17,544 bases of DNA from an uncultured Eubacteriales bacterium (GTDB lineage: Bacteria; Bacillota; Clostridia; Oscillospirales; Oscillospiraceae): NCBI GenBank assembly GCA_900555665.1, contig USLX01000038.1:1-17544 (forward strand). Reading direction: 5' to 3'. Made by a program: the position numbers and the translations under genes. Positions 1 through 6,565 of this stretch are shown one piece after another. Position 1 is the stretch's first letter, and every line of letters begins with the position of its first letter. The notes beneath the pieces were generated by a model. That model did not search any database and was not told the origin of the DNA. It was given only the letters and a program-made list of their open reading frames with translations.

Positions 1-81
1 AGCCGCGAAGTTTTTATGAAAGGCATCGACCACAGCTATTATTACGAGGGGTATATGACATTTAAGGCAGAAGAACTGTAA
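1..81 (+). CDS. C-terminal end of an unknown protein (partial)
   Basis: The window opens inside a reading frame that starts on base 1 and ends at a TAA stop at 79-81, giving 26 residues that end in GYMTFKAEEL. The segment is AT-rich with mixed codon use, like the zinc-ribbon gene after it and unlike the GC-rich genes from argS onward. No family can be recognised from so short a tail. A start within the window is unlikely, because the frame is open to the left edge and the only internal ATG codons would leave tiny peptides. Confidence 0.6.
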   Translation, partial: SREVFMKGIDHSYYYEGYMTFKAEEL

Positions 82-102
82 TGCCTTTTAGGAACTCATC
101 AG

Positions 103-131
103 TTTAACAATAGCTAGAATTTTGATATATT
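103..131 (+). promoter_or_regulatory. Candidate sigma-A promoter for the zinc-ribbon gene
   Basis: A -35-like TTTAAC (103-108) and a -10-like TATATT (126-131) are separated by exactly 17 bases in the AT-rich gap before the zinc-ribbon gene. The 5' leader would be about 30 bases. Background AT richness makes chance matches likely, so this is only moderately supported. Confidence 0.4.
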
Positions 132-168
132 TTATAAAAAACGATAGTTCAGAATGAAGTAATGTCAT

Positions 169-750
169 ATGGAATTGAAATCGCTATTTTGCCCAAACTG
201 TGGTGCAGCCTTGGAAATTGAAGACGGGCTTGATACATTTTTCTGTAAATACTGCGGACATAAGATACTACTTCAAGGTCAAAGCAAGGCGGCGTATGAT
301 GCAAAAGTGCGAGTCAAGCACATGGCCCATGAAGAAAGGCTACAAGAAAAACGAGATGCTCAAGAACGATATCGCATGGAGTTTAAGCAAAAAGATGAGC
401 ACCACACAATGGCCGTTGTATTTGGCATTTTTGGAATAATTATTGTAATATGCATAATTGGTTCTATTATAGGCAACGCCGGAGCAAGGAAGCAGGATCG
501 AGAATTGCAGGCAATCGTTGATCAGATAATGGTTGATATAGAGAATGAAGATTATACAGATGCTCATGTAAAAGCCAACTCATTGTATTGGAATGACAGT
601 TGGACATCAAAGGGCGAAGACAAGTGGAATGCAATACGCGAGGAAATCATCAGTCAGATTGAGGAGGCCGAGAAAAAATCTACCGAAAACACTACAAATT
701 CATCTGAAGATAATGAGGATAGCGGTAGCTTATGGAATTGGTTCCGCTGA
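169..750 (+). CDS. Zinc-ribbon, single-span membrane protein of unknown function
   Basis: The 193-residue protein starts with a zinc ribbon: C8-P-N-C11-G and C26-K-Y-C29-G, 14 residues apart, which should bind one Zn ion. A strongly charged, probably coiled-coil stretch follows (about 40-78), then one hydrophobic span (about 82-103, rich in Ile, Val and Gly). The last 90 residues are acidic, probably helical, and end in a Ser/Asn/Glu-rich linker. The layout suggests a cytosolic zinc ribbon anchored in the membrane with a soluble C-terminal region. Such zinc-ribbon membrane proteins are common in Firmicutes accessory regions, usually without an assigned role. The start at 169 lacks a clear Shine-Dalgarno, so expression may be weak or the start may differ. 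Base composition is much lower in GC than the genes from argS onward, suggesting acquired DNA. Function unknown. Confidence 0.8.
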   Translation: MELKSLFCPNCGAALEIEDGLDTFFCKYCGHKILLQGQSKAAYDAKVRVKHMAHEERLQEKRDAQERYRMEFKQKDEHHTMAVVFGIFGIIIVICIIGSIIGNAGARKQDRELQAIVDQIMVDIENEDYTDAHVKANSLYWNDSWTSKGEDKWNAIREEIISQIEEAEKKSTENTTNSSEDNEDSGSLWNWFR

Positions 751-856
751 CAAATGCCGTCACTACTTGCTTTGACGCAGCATTGATAATCTTGCCAAAA
801 CGTTGAATGATTGCTATAAAACGTCCACATTACTGCATGACGATGTAGGTAATTAA

Positions 857-897
857 AAAGGGCAGGCTCAATGTTTGAACCTGTCCTTTAACTTTTT
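857..897. terminator. Bidirectional terminator between the zinc-ribbon gene and the SASP gene
   Basis: An imperfect hairpin occupies 857-889: AAAGG pairs with CCTTT, G with T, CAGG with CCTG, one mismatch, then TCAA with TTGA around a TGT loop. It is followed on the + strand by a T run (893-897), and the minus strand also has a T run directly after the stem. It can therefore end both converging genes. The stretch 751-856 before it holds no other feature I can support. Confidence 0.75.
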
Positions 898-922
898 ATT
901 ATACTTCTTGCATCGTATTCGC

Positions 923-1186
923 TTACACCACCAACGCTGCTATGTACCGTACCTCGACCGCGTGCCCCACTGCGGTTCTATCTTTCCTGATGAATCTCGC
1001 GGTTCGTATGGGGCACACGTTCTTGACCATCTGCCCGCCGACGGAGCCGGCCTCACGGGAGGTCAGGTCGCCGTTGTAGCCGTTCTTCAGGTTGACGCCA
1101 ACCTCAGAGGCTGCTTCCATCTTAAACTTGTCCATGGCCTCGCGGGCTTCGGGGACGTTGATCGAATTGCTGTTACGGTTCGTCAT
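923..1186 (-). CDS. Alpha/beta-type small acid-soluble spore protein with an abnormal C-terminal tail
   Basis: SASPs of this family coat and protect DNA in the dormant spore and are degraded at germination by the GPR protease. Residues 10-55 of this 87-residue protein carry the family core: VPEAREAMDKFKMEAASEVG, which includes a GPR-cleavage-like EAASEV, followed by GVNLKNGYNGDLTSREAG and SVGGQMVK. I chose the ATG at 1186 because AGGAG lies about 9 bases upstream; the frame stays open further upstream but has no family similarity there. Members normally end 10-20 residues after GGxMVK. Here 32 unrelated residues follow (56-87), encoded by DNA containing an inverted repeat (962-1016). The tail may be a captured repeat or the mark of a damaged gene. 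I see no convincing sigma-G promoter by eye. The minus-strand terminator at 857-889 follows the stop. Confidence 0.85.
   Translation of the reverse strand: MTNRNSNSINVPEAREAMDKFKMEAASEVGVNLKNGYNGDLTSREAGSVGGQMVKNVCPIRTARFIRKDRTAVGHAVEVRYIAALVV
962..1016. repeat. Inverted-repeat element inside the SASP tail
   Basis: GTGCCCCA (962-969) and TGGGGCAC (1009-1016) form a perfect 8-bp inverted repeat with 39 bases between. Inside lie two direct copies of GCGGTTC (972-978 and 999-1005). The start of this structure coincides, on the minus strand, with the point where SASP family similarity stops. That is what a palindromic interspersed repeat inserted into the gene's 3' end would look like, but whether it recurs in the genome cannot be seen from this window. 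Confidence 0.5.
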
Positions 1187-1417
1187 ATTCTTACATCTCC
1201 TTCTTTTTTGTTCGGGAACATCATGTGATCTTCCGTCAATCGTAGTTTTACCCGCCGTGCCGCGCTTATGTCTGCCAATTCGCGGCACAAATGCCAACTT
1301 TCTTGAACTGTTCACAATTCTTTTGTTTCGTGTTCATAATTCGGACATGATTGTCCTTTATCTTATGACTCAGGAAATCCAGTTTTCCTCTCTTTCTTTT
1401 CTCTTTCTTTTTAACAC

Positions 1418-1449
1418 AAAAACCGACAGTCATCCGGCTGTCGGTTTTT
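1418..1449 (-). terminator. Second intrinsic terminator downstream of argS
   Basis: AAAAACCGACAG (1418-1429) pairs perfectly with CTGTCGGTTTTT (1438-1449) around an 8-base loop. The stem ends in T runs on both strands, so it works in either direction. In context it would stop leftward transcripts from argS that pass the first hairpin. Confidence 0.75.
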
Positions 1450-1463
1450 GCGTGCGATGCAAA

Positions 1464-1500
1464 ACCGCCTGCCGCAAACCTGCGGCAGGCGGTCGTTTTT
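1464..1500 (-). terminator. First terminator downstream of argS
   Basis: A perfect 12-bp GC-rich stem, ACCGCCTGCCGC (1464-1475) with GCGGCAGGCGGT (1482-1493), has a 6-base loop and begins 22 bases past the argS stop. The minus strand has only a short T run after it, while the + strand has six T, so by itself it may be a leaky terminator for argS. The second hairpin at 1418-1449 would back it up. Confidence 0.7.
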
Positions 1501-1515
1501 TATGAGATCCTTTGC

Positions 1516-3273
1516 TCACATGCGTTCCGGCGCCGAGAAGCCGAGCAGATCGATGCATGCCTCCAGCACGCCGCGCGTCAGCTCCATCAGCGCCACATAG
1601 CTGCCCTGCTTGGCTGCGTCGGGCTCGGAGATGATCTTCACGTCGTGATAGAACTTGTTGGCCGCGCCCGCCAGCTCGTAGATATATGCGCAGATGACGT
1701 TCGGAGCCGAGTCGCGGTAGGCCGCGCGCAGCGCATCCTGCATCCGCGAGAGCACCAGCATCAGCGCCTTCTGCTCCGCGCTGTCCGGCGGGAGGAGCTT
1801 CGCCGCCGTTACGTCGCCCTGATATTTTGCCAGGATCGACTTGATGCGGACGATGGTGTAAAGAATATACGGCCCGGTGTTGCCCTCGAAGGAGGAGAAC
1901 CGGTCGAGATCGAAGACGTAGTCCTTGGTCGCGAGGTTCGAAAGGTCCCCGTATTTGAGAGCTGCCAGCGCGATGCGCTTCGCGGTCTCGGGCAGCTCTT
2001 CGTCAGAGACGGTCTGGTTCTCCTGAATTTTCTGCGTGACGTATTCCGTCACCTCGCGGATGAGCGTCTCCAGCCGCATCACGCCGCCCGCGCGCGTCTT
2101 AAATGGTTTGCCGTCCTTGCCGTTCATCGTGCCAAAGCCGATGTGCTGCAGCTCCGTCGTCTCCGGGACAAGTCCCGCCCTGCGCGCCACGCGGAAGACC
2201 TGCTCAAAATGCAGGCTCTGCCGCTTGTCGACAACATAGAGGATCTTGCCGGGGTGGAAGTCCTGCTCGCGCTGGAGAATGGTGGCAAGGTCGGTCGTGG
2301 CGTAGAGCGTCGCGCCGTCGGACTTGAGCAGAATGCAGGGCGGGATTTCCTTCGTATCCGTCTCCTCCTGCACGGGCACGACGAGCGCACCCTCAGACTC
2401 GACGGTCAGCCCCTTGCCCTTCACAATGTCCAGCATCTGCGGAATATACTTCTGCGCGTCGGACTCGCCGAGCCAGACGTCGAAGCTGACGTTCAGGTTT
2501 TCATAGTTGCGCTTCAGATCTGCTACGGAGACGCGCATGATGTGATCCCACATCGCGCGGTAACCCCGGTTGCCGGACTGCAGCAGATAGGTCGCATGGT
2601 GTGCACGCGCAGCAAACGCCTCGTCCACTTTGCTCTTCGCGCTGGCTGCGGGATAGATTTCTTCCAGCTCCGAGATCGTAAACGGCGCTTCCTTCGGATA
2701 TTCGCCGGTGAAGTCCGGGTCGAAGTAGGGGAGCTCCGGATGGCGGTCACGCACCTCTTCGATGATGAGACCCATCTGCAGGCCCCAGTCGCCGAGGTGG
2801 ATGTCGCCGATGACGTGGTTGCCGAAGTAACGGTAGATCCGCTTGACAGACTCGCCGATGATGGCGCTGCGCAGATGGCCGATGTGCAGGGGCTTGGCTA
2901 CGTTCGGGCCGCCGTAATCGAGGACGATGGTGCGCGCGTTCGCATCCGGCTCCACGCCGAAGCGGTCGCTTCCCTGCATCTCGCGCAAAAACTGCGCCAG
3001 ATACTCGCCCGAGAGCTTCAAATTCAAAAATCCGGGGTTTACGGCCTCGACCGACTCGAACATCTGGCAGTCCGCCAGCTTTTCGCGGACCGCGGACGCG
3101 ATCTGAATGGGGGCCTTGTGATAGGCTTTGGCCGCGGGCATGGCCCCGTTGCACTGGAATTCACACAAATCCGGCCGGTTGGAGAGCGTCACCTTCCCAA
3201 AGTCCCGGTCAAACCCGGCGGCCTCGAAGGCGTCCGCAACCTGCCTGGAGATCAAATCAACAAGAATTTGCAT
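1516..3273 (-). CDS. argS: Arginyl-tRNA synthetase
   Basis: This class I aminoacyl-tRNA synthetase charges tRNA-Arg with arginine using ATP in the cytosol. At 585 residues it has a normal length. The N-terminal tRNA-recognition domain (about 1-110) precedes the catalytic core with GPNVAKPLHIGHLRS (HIGH at 130-133). The second signature reads GKPFKTRAGG (about 388-397) rather than KMSK; a divergent form of this loop is known in many ArgRS enzymes and does not imply loss of activity. GNTGPYILY (about 465-473) starts the anticodon-binding part, and the end, APERM, is the family's usual C-terminus. The ATG at 3273 has AAGGTG about 7 bases upstream. The gene has its own promoter overlapping the spmB stop, and I see no T-box leader in the short 5' region. 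Confidence 0.98.
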   Translation of the reverse strand: MQILVDLISRQVADAFEAAGFDRDFGKVTLSNRPDLCEFQCNGAMPAAKAYHKAPIQIASAVREKLADCQMFESVEAVNPGFLNLKLSGEYLAQFLREMQGSDRFGVEPDANARTIVLDYGGPNVAKPLHIGHLRSAIIGESVKRIYRYFGNHVIGDIHLGDWGLQMGLIIEEVRDRHPELPYFDPDFTGEYPKEAPFTISELEEIYPAASAKSKVDEAFAARAHHATYLLQSGNRGYRAMWDHIMRVSVADLKRNYENLNVSFDVWLGESDAQKYIPQMLDIVKGKGLTVESEGALVVPVQEETDTKEIPPCILLKSDGATLYATTDLATILQREQDFHPGKILYVVDKRQSLHFEQVFRVARRAGLVPETTELQHIGFGTMNGKDGKPFKTRAGGVMRLETLIREVTEYVTQKIQENQTVSDEELPETAKRIALAALKYGDLSNLATKDYVFDLDRFSSFEGNTGPYILYTIVRIKSILAKYQGDVTAAKLLPPDSAEQKALMLVLSRMQDALRAAYRDSAPNVICAYIYELAGAANKFYHDVKIISEPDAAKQGSYVALMELTRGVLEACIDLLGFSAPERM

Positions 3274-3306
3274 TGTTTTTCACCTTTTCTGCACAATATC
3301 TCTAAC

Positions 3307-3335
3307 ACTATAGCAGAGAAAGGGGCAAACTTCAA
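3307..3335 (-). promoter_or_regulatory. Sigma-A promoter of argS
   Basis: Read on the minus strand, TTGAAG (3335-3330) and TATAGT (3312-3307) are exactly 17 bases apart. The -35 overlaps the spmB stop codon (TGA at 3334-3332). Transcription would begin near 3300, giving a leader of about 27 bases, too short for a T-box. This gives argS constitutive expression separate from the sporulation genes before it. Confidence 0.7.
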
Positions 3336-3844
3336 GAGAAAAACAGCCGTGTAAACAGTGCCGCGCAGAAAAAACCGACGACATCCGCACAGAGCGCCGC
3401 CGGAACGGCATACCGCGTCCGCTTCACACCCGCCGCACCGAAATAGACGCTGATCGTATAAAAGGTTGTCTCCGAGCTGCCGAGCATCACGGCCGCCGTC
3501 CGTCCGATGAGGGAATCGACGCCGTGTTCGCGCATCAAATCGGCCCCAACGGCCAGCGCCGCGCTCCCGCTCACCGGGCGAATCAGCATCAGCGGCGCAA
3601 GCTCCGGCGGGATGCCGAGCCGGGTGAAGAGCGGGCGGAGCCATGCGGAGAGCAGTTCAAAAAAGCCGCTCTCGCGCAGCATCGTCACCAGAGCCAGCAG
3701 GAGAATCAGCGTCGGGGCCAGCGCGGAGAGCAGGCGCAGCCCGTCCTGCGCGCCGCGCAGCAGCGCCGCATAGGCATCCTGCCGCCGTACCATGGCCGTG
3801 ACCGCTGCGGACAAAAACAGCAGCGGAATGAGCAGCTCCATCAT
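3332..3844 (-). CDS. spmB: Spore maturation protein B (nucleoside-recognition/gate domain membrane protein)
   Basis: The 170-residue, very hydrophobic protein has a gate (nucleoside-recognition) domain, with IRPVSGSAAL (about 88-97) and SSETTFYTISVYFGAAGVKR (123-142), both typical of SpmB. In Bacillus, SpmA and SpmB act during sporulation and are needed for full dehydration of the spore core; the molecule they handle is not settled. Hydrophobic spans fall at about 3-18, 40-56, 88-104, 115-137 and 147-168. The ATG at 3844 overlaps the spmA stop as ATGA, and a second ATG follows at once at 3841, so the exact start is uncertain by one codon. The GC-rich sequence before it has only a weak AAGGGG ribosome-binding site, which suggests translational coupling to spmA. 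Confidence 0.92.
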   Translation of the reverse strand: MMELLIPLLFLSAAVTAMVRRQDAYAALLRGAQDGLRLLSALAPTLILLLALVTMLRESGFFELLSAWLRPLFTRLGIPPELAPLMLIRPVSGSAALAVGADLMREHGVDSLIGRTAAVMLGSSETTFYTISVYFGAAGVKRTRYAVPAALCADVVGFFCAALFTRLFFS

Positions 3845-4404
3845 AAAATCCGCCGCAGCCCCTTCGCGGCCAAAATCCCCGCGGCAACGGAGCAGCCCGA
3901 CGCCAGCCACACCGGAATGAGAATGTCAAACGGCCGCGCCGCGCCCAGTCCCGCGCGGACAGAGGCCACCGTCGTGGGCAAAAGCTGCATCGAGGCCGTG
4001 TTCATCACGATGAGCAGACACATCTCGTCGCTGGCCGTCTCCCCGCCGGAAAGCAGCCGCATCCGCTGCACGGCCCGCACGCCGAGCGGCGTTGCCGCAT
4101 TGCCGAGTCCCAGTAAATTGGCGCTGAGATTTCCGCAGAGCGCCCCGGCCGCCTCCGCGTCGTCCATCGTACATGGAAAAAGCCGCCGCAGCACGGGCCG
4201 CAGCGCACGCGAAAGCGCCCGGCTCCAGCCGTTTTCCTCCAAAAGCGCGGCAAAGCCTGACCACAGACAGAGCGGCCCCGCAAGCGTGAGCGCGAGTCTG
4301 GCGCCTTCCTGCGCCCCACGCAAAAGTGCTGCACCGCCAACGTGCCCCGTCAAAAGTGCGGAGAACAGGCTGAGTCCGAAAAAAAGGATGATCAAAACGG
4401 ACAT
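3841..4404 (-). CDS. spmA: Spore maturation protein A (nucleoside-recognition/gate domain membrane protein)
   Basis: The 187-residue membrane protein carries the SpmA hallmark GNLSANLLGLGNAATPLG (91-108), then MNTASMQLLPTTVASVR (134-150) and the C-terminal span ending AAKGLRRIL. It partners SpmB in spore core dehydration, probably in the membranes around the forespore. The start at 4404 (MSVLIILFFG) is preferred over an in-frame ATG 108 bases further out, because a GGAGG lies 9 bases before 4404 and the protein then starts with a hydrophobic span, as the family does. The outer start would add a 36-residue AT-rich extension without family likeness. It is read away from abrB, with about 130 bases of AT-rich DNA between. 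B. subtilis spmA is sigma-E dependent; I could not find a convincing sigma-E promoter here. Confidence 0.92.
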   Translation of the reverse strand: MSVLIILFFGLSLFSALLTGHVGGAALLRGAQEGARLALTLAGPLCLWSGFAALLEENGWSRALSRALRPVLRRLFPCTMDDAEAAGALCGNLSANLLGLGNAATPLGVRAVQRMRLLSGGETASDEMCLLIVMNTASMQLLPTTVASVRAGLGAARPFDILIPVWLASGCSVAAGILAAKGLRRIL

Positions 4405-4458
4405 TTCTGGAAACCTCCAAAAAAATATAAATCTGTTCAAAATTTGGACATATATGGA

Positions 4459-4467
4459 TGATATAGT
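4459..4467 (+). promoter_or_regulatory. Candidate extended -10 promoter of abrB
   Basis: TGATATAGT fits an extended -10 (TGn followed by TATAGT, 4462-4467) in the AT-rich gap between the divergent spmA and abrB starts. No good -35 stands at the right distance, which an extended -10 tolerates. The leader before the abrB start would be about 60 bases. Confidence 0.4.
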
Positions 4468-4533
4468 GATACCCGACATGAAAATCCTTTTTCCGCCAAG
4501 AAAATCGGCCAAAAAGGGAATGGAGGGTACAAC

Positions 4534-4776
4534 ATGAAGTCAACAGGAATTGTGAGAAAAGTCGACGAACTCGGCAGAATCGTCCTTCCGATCGAGCTGC
4601 GCCGTACGATGGATATTGCAGAGAAGGATGCGATTGAAATCTATGTGGACGGCCCCTCGATTATTCTGCGGAAGTACGAGCCGACCTGCATTTTCTGCGG
4701 TGACGCGAAGAACATCACCAACTATCGCGGAAAAAACATTTGCCCGAGCTGCCTCAAAGAACTGAAAAAACTGTAA
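4534..4776 (+). CDS. abrB: AbrB-family transition-state regulator with zinc knuckle
   Basis: The 80-residue protein starts with a SpoVT/AbrB swapped-hairpin DNA-binding domain: KSTGIVRKVDELGRIVLPIE (2-21) and the ELRRTMDI segment. Dimers or tetramers of this fold bind AT-rich promoter DNA; in Bacillus, AbrB represses stationary-phase and early sporulation genes during growth. The C-terminal part has C52-x2-C55 and C70-x2-C73, a likely zinc knuckle that many clostridial AbrB-like proteins carry and B. subtilis AbrB lacks. A GGAGG about 8 bases before the ATG supports the start. It is divergent from spmA, so it could regulate that operon from the shared AT-rich gap; that is inference. Whether it is the main AbrB or a paralogue cannot be settled here. 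Confidence 0.9.
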   Translation: MKSTGIVRKVDELGRIVLPIELRRTMDIAEKDAIEIYVDGPSIILRKYEPTCIFCGDAKNITNYRGKNICPSCLKELKKL

Positions 4777-4787
4777 GATTCTGTAAA

Positions 4788-4818
4788 AAGCTTCCGCCGG
4801 ATCGCCCAGCGGGAGCTT
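4788..4818 (-). terminator. Hairpin downstream of abrB, T run on the minus strand
   Basis: AAGCTTCCGC (4788-4797) pairs with GCGGGAGCTT (4809-4818), with one G-T pair and an 11-base loop. On the minus strand it is followed by five T, so it reads best as a backup terminator for rsmI. On the + strand no T run follows, so it is a poor intrinsic terminator for abrB. Confidence 0.5.
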
Positions 4819-4842
4819 GTCATATCTGTCCTCAAAAGAAAG

Positions 4843-4880
4843 AAAAAACCGCGCCGCGAACAGCATCCTGTTCGCGGCGC
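4843..4880 (-). terminator. Terminator of the trmN6-rsmI transcript
   Basis: A perfect 13-bp stem, GCGCCGCGAACAG (4851-4863) with CTGTTCGCGGCGC (4868-4880), has a CATC loop. On the minus strand it runs into GG and then six T. It lies 36 bases past the rsmI stop and is a textbook intrinsic terminator for the leftward transcript. Confidence 0.88.
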
Positions 4881-4916
4881 AGCGCCATTTATGCAGAAAA
4901 ATGACAAACGTGGTAT

Positions 4917-5747
4917 TTATGTCTGCAAAGCCAGATCATAGAGGACGTTTCGTGCCACGCCGGTCTCCTTCGCGGCCTGTTTCACCGCGTCCTTTCGGCT
5001 GAGCCCCTCCGCCATCAGTGCCTGCACGCGCGCCAGAGCCTCCTCCGGCGCAGCTTCCGCCGCCTCCGCTTCCGCCGCGCCTGCGACAACGAGGACAAAC
5101 TCGCCCTTCGGCGGCGTCTCGCGGTAGCGCGCCGCGGCCTCGCCCAGCGTCGTGCGCACAACCTCTTCATGCAGCTTCGTCAGCTCCCGGCAGAGCGAAA
5201 TGTGCCGCTCCGCGCCGAATGTCTCCGCCAGATCCTCCAGTGTGTTGACCAGTTTGTGCGGCGCCTCATAAAAAATCATCGTCCGCCGCTCGGCCTTCAG
5301 CCCCGCCAGATGCTCCCGCCGGCTCTTTTTGTTGATCGAGAGGAAGCCCTCGAAGCAAAACCGCCCCGTCGGCAGCCCCGAAATAGACAGCGCCGTAATC
5401 ACCGCGCACGGCCCCGGAATCGCGCAGACCGTCACGCCGGCCTCCGCGCACAGCCGCACCAGATCCTCGCCCGGATCCGAAATCGCGGGCGAACCCGCGT
5501 CAGACACCAGTACGCACGTCTCACCCGCCAGAATTCTTGCCAAAATCCGCGGCCCGCTCTCTGCCTTGTTGTGCTCATAATAGCTCACAAGCGGCTTTTT
5601 CAGCTCCAGATAGTTCAGCAGCTTCAGCGTCACCCGCGTATCCTCAGCGGCAATAAAGTCCGCCTCAGCCAGCGTCCTGCGGCAGCGGACGGAGATGTCG
5701 CCCAAATTCCCGATCGGCGTGGGCACAAGATACAGCGTTCCGGCCAT
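4917..5747 (-). CDS. rsmI: 16S rRNA (cytidine-1402 2'-O)-methyltransferase
   Basis: RsmI transfers a methyl group from S-adenosylmethionine to the 2'-OH of C1402 in 16S rRNA, in the decoding centre, where RsmH makes the N4 methylation. The 276-residue protein has the tetrapyrrole-methylase-like fold seen in this family: LYLVPTPIGNLGDIS (5-19), AAEDTR (33-38), SDAGSPAISDPG (82-93), AIPGPCAVITALSISGLPTG (109-128) and FYEAPHK. The C-terminus (about 249-274) is a small helical region with LSRKDAVKQAAKETGV, also usual here. The start is fixed by AGGAGG 5-6 bases upstream, which overlaps the TAG stop of the preceding methyltransferase gene. The two genes are therefore one operon, probably translated in step. 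Confidence 0.97.
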   Translation of the reverse strand: MAGTLYLVPTPIGNLGDISVRCRRTLAEADFIAAEDTRVTLKLLNYLELKKPLVSYYEHNKAESGPRILARILAGETCVLVSDAGSPAISDPGEDLVRLCAEAGVTVCAIPGPCAVITALSISGLPTGRFCFEGFLSINKKSRREHLAGLKAERRTMIFYEAPHKLVNTLEDLAETFGAERHISLCRELTKLHEEVVRTTLGEAAARYRETPPKGEFVLVVAGAAEAEAAEAAPEEALARVQALMAEGLSRKDAVKQAAKETGVARNVLYDLALQT

Positions 5748-5757
5748 ACTCTTCCTC

Positions 5758-6465
5758 CTAGTGGTGATAAATTCGTTGATATTCCGCGCACTCCTGCCCC
5801 TCCGGCGTAAAGAGCAGCAGCTCCGGCTCCACCTTCAAGCCCGTCTTTCCACCGCGCCGCGCCGCAAGCAGCACCAGCTTCGCCTCCGCACCCGCATGAT
5901 GGCGAACAAAGCGGACACGCTTCGGTTCCAGCCCGTGCGCACGCAGCGTACAGAGCAGATCCGCCAGCCGCTCCGCCCGGTGGACAAGAAAAAAATCTCC
6001 CCCAAAGCGCAGCAGATACGCCGCGCACGCGCAAAGCTCCTCCAGCGTGCAGCAAACCTCGCTGCGCGCCGCCGCCCGCGCATCCTCCGGTGAAACGCCG
6101 CCGGAGGCGGCAGGGAAGTAGGGCGGATTTGCCGCCACGGCGTCAAAGGCGCTCGCCGGCAAAATCACCCGGTGTTTGCGCAAATCGCCCGTGACAACGG
6201 AAAACCGCCCGGCAAGACCGTTCGCGTCAATGTTCCGCCGTGCCTGCGCCGCCACCTCTGGCAAAAGCTCCACACCCGTAACCCGTGCGTCCGGATGATC
6301 CCGCAGAAGCAGCAGCCCCAGCGCGCCGCATCCGCACCCGAGGTCGCATACGGCGGCCGCGCGCGGCAGACGGCAAAAATCGGCCAGCGCCATCGAGTCG
6401 GTCGACAGCCGGAAACATCCGTCCGTCACCTCCAATGTCATGCCGCCGGAAAAAAACTCATGCAT
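5758..6465 (-). CDS. tRNA1(Val) (adenine-37-N6)-methyltransferase-like protein
   Basis: This 235-residue class I S-adenosylmethionine methyltransferase matches the TrmN6/YabB family. It has STDSMALADF (21-30), typical of the family's N-terminus, the SAM-binding DLGCGCGALGLLLL (41-54), the acidic GVELLPE (64-70), and the N6-adenine catalytic motif NPPYF (113-117). E. coli TrmN6 methylates A37 of tRNA-Val; the target of Firmicutes relatives is less certain. I start it at 6465 rather than 6492, because GGAGG sits 5 bases before 6465 and the protein then begins MHEFFSGG, whereas the longer form has no ribosome-binding site. Pairing with rsmI, another RNA methyltransferase, is common in Firmicutes. 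A structured leader precedes it (6497-6565). The TrmN6 family call is firm, the exact substrate is not. Confidence 0.88.
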   Translation of the reverse strand: MHEFFSGGMTLEVTDGCFRLSTDSMALADFCRLPRAAAVCDLGCGCGALGLLLLRDHPDARVTGVELLPEVAAQARRNIDANGLAGRFSVVTGDLRKHRVILPASAFDAVAANPPYFPAASGGVSPEDARAAARSEVCCTLEELCACAAYLLRFGGDFFLVHRAERLADLLCTLRAHGLEPKRVRFVRHHAGAEAKLVLLAARRGGKTGLKVEPELLLFTPEGQECAEYQRIYHH

Positions 6466-6496
6466 CTTCTCCTCCAAACCGGACTGCAGCAAAACC

Positions 6497-6565
6497 GGGG
6501 GTGTATCCGAAAGCGGGTAATCCGACCGGCATCGTCAAAATCTGCCGGCTTTCGGAAGCGCCCCC
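6497..6565 (-). promoter_or_regulatory. Structured leader upstream of the trmN6-like gene
   Basis: Read leftward, GGGGG (6565-6561) can pair with CCCCC (6501-6497), CCGAAAGC (6555-6548) with GCTTTCGG (6514-6507), and CGGCA with TGCCG further in. A symmetric 5/5 internal loop separates the outer and middle stems. TGTAT (6570-6566) could instead pair with ATACA (6506-6502), which would displace the outer stem. The element lies about 32 bases upstream of the chosen start and ends before the GGAGG. It looks like a folded 5' leader or small RNA, but I know no matching class. Confidence 0.45.

Larger units (their letters stand above)
1187..1515. other. 329-base intergenic stretch between the SASP gene and argS
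   Basis: Both neighbours are read leftward. The argS-proximal part holds two hairpins (1418-1449 and 1464-1500). The SASP-proximal part (1187-1417) must hold the SASP promoter, but I find no good match to the sigma-G pattern. A pyrimidine-rich run lies at about 1387-1412 and a small palindrome (GGACA/TGTCC) at 1343-1356. No open frame here has both a ribosome-binding site and a recognisable product. Confidence 0.6.

Noticed and set aside
923..1186. A simple frameshift as the cause of the odd SASP tail
   Set aside because: I read the other two frames past GGQMVK and neither restores a usual SASP ending such as a KMIE-like helix, so a single-base error does not explain it.
875..1228. A 117-codon rightward frame over the SASP gene
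   Set aside because: It lacks a ribosome-binding site, runs through the terminator hairpin, and overlaps the opposite-strand SASP core, which is clearly coding.
1187..1417. Sigma-G promoter for the SASP gene
   Set aside because: Candidates such as CATGATG and CATAAGC lack a matching -35 at the right spacing. One should exist, but I cannot point to it.
1516..3273. Possible defective argS because KMSK is missing
   Set aside because: A divergent FKTR-type loop is normal in many arginyl-tRNA synthetases, and the rest of the protein is complete, including HIGH and the C-terminus.
4788..4818. Intrinsic terminator for abrB
   Set aside because: No T run follows the stem on the + strand; the T run is on the other side, so it fits leftward transcription better.
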